NCBI RefSeq assembly: GCF_005405885.1
Contig: NZ_BJFL01000015.1
Coordinates: 1 to 64,000 of the forward strand
Length of the DNA: 64,000 nucleotides
Direction of reading: 5' to 3'
Origin: Gandjariella thermophila
Lineage (GTDB): Bacteria > Actinomycetota > Actinomycetes > Mycobacteriales > Pseudonocardiaceae
Shown here: positions 59,910-64,000 of the stretch, piece by piece
How the letters are laid out: each line of letters opens with the position of its first letter
Position numbering within the stretch: the first letter of the stretch is position 1
Notes under the pieces: generated by a model
Database searches by the model: none
What the model was told of the DNA's origin: nothing
The model's input: the letters and a program-made list of their open reading frames with translations, nothing else
Made by a program: the position numbers and the translations under genes

Positions 59910-60536
59910 TCAGGGCTGGGAGAGTTGCTCGGGTAGCTCGCTGAGCTTGTCCACCTCGCGGGTGAAGGCGTCGGATGCGGCGCGGAGCTGCACCTGGATG
60001 GCGTGGCAGAACGCGCGGAGCCAGGCCAGCCGGCGCTCCATCTCCTCCAACTCGGCGGCATGGTTGTGGCCGGCGTTGTGCCGGTACGCCTGGACCGCCT
60101 CCTCCGCGGCTTTCTCGGCGCGCTCCTGGGCGTCCTGGAGAATCGTCTCGGCGTGCTGCCGCGCCTCCGTTGTCAGCCGGCGCGAGTACGCCTCCGCCTG
60201 GGAGATGTACGCCTCGGCCTGGAGCTGCGCCTCGGACAGCATGTTCACCGCCTGGGCGTTGACCCGGGACCGGCCGGCGGGGCGGGGCGAGTCGACGTCC
60301 ACACCCCGCTCCCGGTACCAGTTGCGGAGCCGCAGGATCTCCGCCTGCAGCCGGGTCTTCTCGGTCTCGCTCGCGGCGATCTCCTCGGCCACCCGGTGCA
60401 GGAAGAGGTGTACCTCCTCGATGTCGTAACCACGGCGGGCGAGGGAGGTCCTGGTGAAGGCGGTGGTACGGATCCGCTCCGGGGTGAGCGCCGGTCGCCG
60501 CCTCCGCGTCGTGTTTCCTCGGTCGTGTTGGTGCAT
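59910..60536 (-). CDS. DivIVA-domain coiled-coil protein
   Basis: The 208-residue protein begins with a basic tail (MHQHDRGNTTRRRRPALTPE), then a DivIVA-type N-terminal motif (IRTTAFTRTSLARRGYDIEE, VHLFLHRVAEEIAASE) and a long coiled coil rich in Ala/Glu/Arg (QAEAYSRRLTTEARQHAETI, LQDAQERAEKAAEEAVQAYR). The Wag31/DivIVA membrane-binding pattern at the start is partial. Likely a scaffold at cell poles or a secondary DivIVA-domain protein as are common in actinomycetes. It lies downstream of the flavohaemoglobin on the same strand with a 62-bp gap. Confidence 0.85.
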   Translation of the reverse strand: MHQHDRGNTTRRRRPALTPERIRTTAFTRTSLARRGYDIEEVHLFLHRVAEEIAASETEKTRLQAEILRLRNWYRERGVDVDSPRPAGRSRVNAQAVNMLSEAQLQAEAYISQAEAYSRRLTTEARQHAETILQDAQERAEKAAEEAVQAYRHNAGHNHAAELEEMERRLAWLRAFCHAIQVQLRAASDAFTREVDKLSELPEQLSQP

Positions 60537-60598
60537 GCTGCCTTGCCCTTGTCCTGTGCTCGGATCCCGCTCCACCAAGCAGGTCTGGTCGGCCGGGG

Positions 60599-61822
60599 TC
60601 AGGTGTACTGCGTGGGTTGACGCGGGGTGGCTTGGCTCATGGTGGATCGACTGGGCGCCTCCGTTGGTAGCCCGTGCGGTTGCTCGTCTGGTTGTTCGTC
60701 CAGTGGCGGGTCCACCGACCACCCGGTGAAGGTCTCGTGGCGGACGTGCTGGTCGGGGATGCCGGCCGCGCGCAGTGCCTGCCTGCTGCCGGCCACCATC
60801 TCCGACGAACCGCAGACGTAGATCTCGTGGTGCGGCCACGGCCCGTGGCGCAGCGCGACATCGGCCACCTGGCCACGTTCTCCGGTATGGCGCGGATCGT
60901 CCGACACCGCGGGGACCACCCGCAGCCGGGGCACCCTGCTCGCGTACTCCTGCAGCGCCCGCAGGTCGTACAGCTCGCGGGAGTTGCGGGCGCCAACGAA
61001 CAGGTGCACGTCGCGGCGCCCGCCCTCCCGCATCGCCTGGTCCACCAGGGCCTTGAATGGGGCCAGACCGGTCCCGCCGGCGATCAGCACCACGTCGTGG
61101 TCGTGCTCCATGGTCAGCCGCTCGCCCACCGGGGCGCCCAGCCGCAGCACGTCCCCGGCGCGGACGGCCTGGACCAGCGCGGTGCTCACCGCCCCGCCGT
61201 CCACCAGCCGGACGTGCAGTTCGATCGTGCCGTCCTCGCGCGGCACGTTGGCCGGCGTGTAGTAGCGCCACAACCGCGGACGGAGTTCGGTTTCCACCGC
61301 GATGCTCTGCCCCGGCAGGTAGTCCAGCGGCTGGTTGGTGCGCAGCAGCAACACGGCGATGTCCGGAGTGCGCTGCTCGTGGTGGATGACCTCGGCCTCC
61401 CACCACGGCGGCGACACCTTGGCGGCCTCCTCCGCGGCCTCGATCATGACCTTGGCGACGAGCCCGTACGCCTCCTCCCAGTCGGCGGCGAGCTGCGGTG
61501 TCCACCGGTCGCCGAGGAAGTGCTCAAGGGTTGTCAGCAGGGCGTTGCCCACCGCCGGGTAGTGCTCGGCCATCACCGAGAACTTGCGGTGGTCCCGGCC
61601 CAGTTGCTGGATCACCGGGACCACGCTGTCCAGGTTCTCCACATTGGACACCACGGTGCCGAGGGCGGAGACCAGCTTGTCCCGCTGGCTGGACATGGAC
61701 GCCGGGAACAGTTGACGCGTCTCGGGGTGTTCGAGGAACAGGACGGAGTAGAAGAACAGCGGGAGCTGGATGCCGTATTCGGCCACCGCGTTCCAGCTTT
61801 GTCGCAGTCTTGCCGTGTCCAC
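60599..61822 (-). CDS. Flavohaemoglobin-like protein (globin-FAD/NAD reductase)
   Basis: The 407-residue protein has a globin domain (1-135) with Tyr B10 (Y25), Gln at the E7 region (Q46), proximal His F8 (H78 in GRDHRKF) and Y88, lined up with E. coli Hmp. A ferredoxin-reductase part follows: FAD motif RLWRYYTPAN (R-x-Y-T instead of R-x-Y-S), NAD site IAGGTGLAPFKAL and CGSSEMVAG. It would turn NO and O2 into nitrate, drawing electrons from NAD(P)H. The extra 30-residue tail is not needed. Its GTG is 3 bp after the truncated haemoglobin stop, so it is the second gene of the operon. Confidence 0.9.
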   Translation of the reverse strand: MDTARLRQSWNAVAEYGIQLPLFFYSVLFLEHPETRQLFPASMSSQRDKLVSALGTVVSNVENLDSVVPVIQQLGRDHRKFSVMAEHYPAVGNALLTTLEHFLGDRWTPQLAADWEEAYGLVAKVMIEAAEEAAKVSPPWWEAEVIHHEQRTPDIAVLLLRTNQPLDYLPGQSIAVETELRPRLWRYYTPANVPREDGTIELHVRLVDGGAVSTALVQAVRAGDVLRLGAPVGERLTMEHDHDVVLIAGGTGLAPFKALVDQAMREGGRRDVHLFVGARNSRELYDLRALQEYASRVPRLRVVPAVSDDPRHTGERGQVADVALRHGPWPHHEIYVCGSSEMVAGSRQALRAAGIPDQHVRHETFTGWSVDPPLDEQPDEQPHGLPTEAPSRSTMSQATPRQPTQYT

Positions 61823-61825
61823 GAG

Positions 61826-62386
61826 CTAGGGGGCCTCCTGCCCGCTGGTGCCGGAGGCGGCCTGCGGCGCTTCCGCGCGCGGCTGGCCTGCCGGTTCGGC
61901 TCCCGGCTCGACGATCTGCTCCCGCAGGCTGTCGAGGGTGACCGAGACCGCGGTGACGACCTCCGCCGGGGCGCCGAGGTCCCGCAGTGTCGCGGCCAGG
62001 TGCTCGGCCACCTTGGCGTAGTGCTGCCCGGTGATGCCCCGGCCGCGGTGCGCCACGGCCAGGTCCCGGCCCTGGTACTCGTCCGGGCCGCCCAGCGCGG
62101 TGGTGAGCAGTTGTACCTGGTGCCGCTTCAGCCGCGGCATGTTCGTGGCGGTGAAGTACGAGGCCAGGTCCGGATCTTTCAGGACCCTTTCGTAGAATGC
62201 GTCCACGGCGGCACGAATCGTCGGGGCACCGCCGATCTGGTCGTAGTAGCCGGGCGCGGAGGCTGTCGGCTTTTCCGATTCTTCCGGCTTCGCTGCTCTT
62301 CCCGGTTCGTCGGAAACGGTGGCGGTGCGCGGAACGTCCCTTTTCGGGGCATCCTCGTGGACGTTCTCGATCTCGCGTGCGCTCAC
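61826..62386 (-). CDS. Group I truncated haemoglobin with N- and C-terminal extensions
   Basis: The 186-residue protein contains a complete trHbN domain at about 46-165: YYDQIGGAPTIRAAVDAFYE (Tyr B10 about Y65), NMPRLKRHQVQLLTTALGGP, and proximal His about H113 in AVAHRGRGITGQHY. About 45 disordered acidic residues precede it and about 20 Ala/Glu/Pro-rich ones follow. Mycobacterial GlbN also has a short N-terminal extension important for NO dioxygenation; this one is longer. It leads the operon with a flavohaemoglobin, which may reduce it. The GTG at 62386 follows AAGGAGAG. Confidence 0.88.
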   Translation of the reverse strand: MSAREIENVHEDAPKRDVPRTATVSDEPGRAAKPEESEKPTASAPGYYDQIGGAPTIRAAVDAFYERVLKDPDLASYFTATNMPRLKRHQVQLLTTALGGPDEYQGRDLAVAHRGRGITGQHYAKVAEHLAATLRDLGAPAEVVTAVSVTLDSLREQIVEPGAEPAGQPRAEAPQAASGTSGQEAP

Positions 62387-62849
62387 AGGGGGTTTCTCTC
62401 CTTAAGCTCTCATATCGGGGGAAGAGCCGGAGCGTCCCGCCGGCCGGACGCGTCGGGGGAGCACGTCCCGCGGGTGTGGCGGGAGGCGATGGCATGTCCT
62501 CGCGAGTCGCGGCGAGGTTACGTGCGATCGGCACGTCGCGACAAGGACGGAGGTTACGGTGATTAATCTTACATTTTTTCAGTGGCACGAAACGAAACGT
62601 CTGTGCTTGCCGATATCGGTGAAGGAGAGTGTCGTGCCCAGCGAAGATATATGACTTCAGCTGTCCGGCGACCACTATGCGTGACATCGTACGGATCAAG
62701 GGCCGTGATTCCGGTGCCACGCCGCGTACGCAGCGTGATCGGCTGCCTGGCCGCCCCCGCAGGTCCGCCCGGCTGCCCCGACAGGCGCGCTGTCAGCTTT
62801 TTGATAGCGCGCGGTGTGCGGGCGTCCGCCGAACGCGCTCGGCAGTGCC
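62387..62849. other. AT-richer 463-bp intergenic region upstream of globin operon
   Basis: This region has markedly lower GC at about 62555-62690, likely promoter DNA for the globin operon on the reverse strand; TAAGAT on that strand near 62565-62570 could be a -10 element. On the forward strand GAAGGAG (about 62622-62628) leads to GTG 62633 and a 6-codon ORF (MPSEDI) whose TGA overlaps an ATG at 62651 (ATGA). The longer frame after that ATG (to 62896) runs antisense into the DUF1232 gene and does not look like a protein. No known NO- or redox-regulator box was recognised. Confidence 0.4.
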
Positions 62850-63365
62850 TCAGGAGGCGGACACGTCCGGACGCCGCGGAGCGGGGCGGGCCGTGACGTC
62901 ATGGTCGGTGTCGCGGGCGTGGACGTAGTGGCCGGCCTCGGTGTAGACGGTGGCGAGCAGCCACGCGACCAGGCCGATGTCGCCGGGGATGCCGATCAAC
63001 GGGAACACCACGTCGGCGATCACGTCGAGCGGGGAAACCAGGTACACCAGGGCGACCAGCCACAGCACCGTCTGCGACCGGGGCAGGGTTCCCCGGCCGC
63101 GCCAGGCGTCCACCACCATGACCGGCACCGCGCGCAGCCGGCGTACGGGTCCGCCGGCGGACGGCAGCGGGCCGGCGGCCCGGCGGGCGGCCCGGAACGG
63201 CAGGAGCCGGCGGCGCGCGGCGGCGACGACTCCGGCCAGACCCACGCCGATCCCGGCGGCGAGCAGTCCGGGCGGGACCAGCCACCACGGCGAAGGGGCG
63301 TGGTGCACCCCCGCGACATAGCCCACCAGCCCCGCCACGGCGAGGAGTATTCCGGTGCGAATCAC
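62850..63365 (-). CDS. YkvA-like DUF1232 membrane protein
   Basis: The 171-residue protein has two N-terminal hydrophobic helices (TGILLAVAGLVGYVAG, WWLVPPGLLAAGIGVGLAGV), a basic loop and the DUF1232 motif ALVYLVSPLDVIADVVFPLI, GIPGDIGLVAWLLATVYTEA. The YLxxPxDxIPD-type hallmark is changed to VSPLDVIADVV. Family function unknown; often near stress or membrane-integrity genes. The GTG at 63365 follows GGAGGG. Confidence 0.82.
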   Translation of the reverse strand: MIRTGILLAVAGLVGYVAGVHHAPSPWWLVPPGLLAAGIGVGLAGVVAAARRRLLPFRAARRAAGPLPSAGGPVRRLRAVPVMVVDAWRGRGTLPRSQTVLWLVALVYLVSPLDVIADVVFPLIGIPGDIGLVAWLLATVYTEAGHYVHARDTDHDVTARPAPRRPDVSAS

Positions 63366-63457
63366 TTGAGCCCTCCGTTTCACCACCCGCCGCCCCTGCC
63401 GTCCGAGGCCGCCGCGCGGGTGGTCAGTGTGCGTCCTGCCGGCCGCTGGCGATCGCG

Positions 63458-63619
63458 GTGAGCACCTCGCCGAGCACGGCGAGGCTGTTCTGGCCCGCGG
63501 TGCTGGCCGGGTGGCTGGTCGCGGCCGGCGTGGGCCTGCTGGTCGCGGACGCCACCGCGGGCATTCTCGCGCGGTGGTTACGCCGGGCGGCCGGCCGGCG
63601 GCCGGTTCGGCGAGGCTGA
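63458..63619 (+). CDS. Possible small single-helix membrane protein
   Basis: A GTG-initiated frame of 53 residues encodes a hydrophobic core (LFWPAVLAGWLVAAGVGLLV) and ends in a strongly basic segment (RWLRRAAGRRPVRRG), the pattern of a single-pass protein with a cytoplasmic basic end. It fits between the two reverse-strand genes. It has no clear ribosome site and no recognised family, so it may be chance. Confidence 0.3.
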   Translation: MSTSPSTARLFWPAVLAGWLVAAGVGLLVADATAGILARWLRRAAGRRPVRRG

Positions 63620-63682
63620 CCGGGCGCCGCCGGCGCGGCCGCGGCACGGACGACCGGCCCCGAAAGGTCGACGGCGGGTTCG

Positions 63683-64000
63683 TCATGCCCCGGTGCCGGC
63701 GTGCCCCGCACCGTGTTCCCCGTGGCCGTGCCGCGCCGCGGCCTCCGGTGCGCCACCCATCATCCGCAGCATGTCCCGCCCGCCGGTGCGGAAGAACCGG
63801 GCGAGGAGTATCCCGGCGATGACCAGGAAAGCGATGTTCAGCCAGGTCGTGTAGTCCCACGAGACACCTTCGGCCATCACCCGCGCCGAGCGCTCGGCGG
63901 GCACCAGACCGGCCGCGCCGAAGAGCAGTTCCACCAGGTAGCCGGCCAGGGCCATGGCCGCGTAGAAGGTGCCCAGCACGACCAGCGTCATCCGGGTGCC
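63683..64000 (-). CDS. Predicted permease (DUF318/COG0701-type), C-terminal part
   Basis: The reading frame enters from the right edge as GTRMTLVVLGTFYAAMALAG, followed by YLVELLFGAAGLVPAERSAR, WDYTTWLNIAFLVIAGILLA and RFFRTGGRDMLRMMGG, then a His/Gly-rich tail (HGHGEHGAGHAGTGA). This is the C-terminal part of a DUF318-type permease, a family whose members carry organoarsenicals or are uncharacterised. The ATG near 63991 is probably internal, not the true start. The His-rich tail could bind a metal. Confidence 0.7.
   Translation of the reverse strand, partial: GTRMTLVVLGTFYAAMALAGYLVELLFGAAGLVPAERSARVMAEGVSWDYTTWLNIAFLVIAGILLARFFRTGGRDMLRMMGGAPEAAARHGHGEHGAGHAGTGA

Noticed and set aside
1-64000. 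Insertion sequence, prophage or integrative element
   Set aside because: No transposase, integrase, phage structural gene, or att-like repeat flanking a tRNA was found; only small repeats and pseudogenes hint at rearrangement.

Overview
The window is very GC-rich DNA from an actinomycete. Pseudonocardiaceae-type soil bacteria fit best: Lsr2, a conservon (NIT-domain histidine kinase, roadblock protein, DUF742), an IdeR-type iron box, XRE/DUF5753 and DUF397 remnants, DivIVA, and GTG starts after strong AGGAGG sites are all present. This placement is inference from gene content. No rRNA, tRNA, CRISPR array, transposase or prophage gene was seen; the region reads as chromosome rich in catabolic and regulatory genes, with several decaying genes.

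Layout, left to right. 1-7.4 kb: end of a GH15 glucoamylase-like gene, an OmpR-type two-component system, and a divergent alpha-glucoside/maltose-type ABC importer whose first permease carries an extracellular CnaB/SdrD-like insert. 7.4-13.9 kb: bfd-bfr under an iron box, a GH75 chitosanase behind a chitosanase-type palindrome, glutamate decarboxylase, stress-type small proteins, and a patch of degraded XRE/DUF397 genes. 14-20.5 kb: soluble LytS-like kinase, LytTR regulator and two tandem sodium/solute symporters with small DUF485-type partners (monocarboxylate uptake). 20.5-26.4 kb: hairpin-forming tandem repeat, cydAB, a deleted MFS gene, a carboxymuconolactone-decarboxylase-fold protein and an acyl-CoA ligase.

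26.6-33.3 kb: FIST sensor plus GAF-GGDEF diguanylate cyclase, a GH18 chitinase, a membrane protein and nagA with a DasR-like site upstream. 33.3-38.1 kb: two divergent NB-ARC/TPR regulators, one with a LuxR HTH and one without. 38.1-45.8 kb: IclR regulator and pobA-pcaIJHGBDC, which takes 4-hydroxybenzoate through protocatechuate to 3-oxoadipyl-CoA. 45.9-52.1 kb: truncated methyltransferase, MFS exporter, PucR regulator, and a Tat-exported molybdenum hydroxylase with its 2x[2Fe-2S] subunit. 52.4-56.8 kb: lsr2, a phytanoyl-CoA dioxygenase remnant, and a conservon that lacks its GTPase. 57-64 kb: amidohydrolase plus CoA ligase, DivIVA-like protein, a flavohaemoglobin/truncated haemoglobin operon, a YkvA-like protein, and the end of a permease.

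Themes: use of plant and chitin polymers and aromatics (alpha-glucosides, chitosan, chitin, GlcNAc, 4-hydroxybenzoate) combined with dense sensory control. The most unusual observation is a 35-36 bp element found three times, each beginning exactly on the stop codon of a gene and ending in ATG; one copy sits where the conservon GTPase gene should be and abuts a broken gene.
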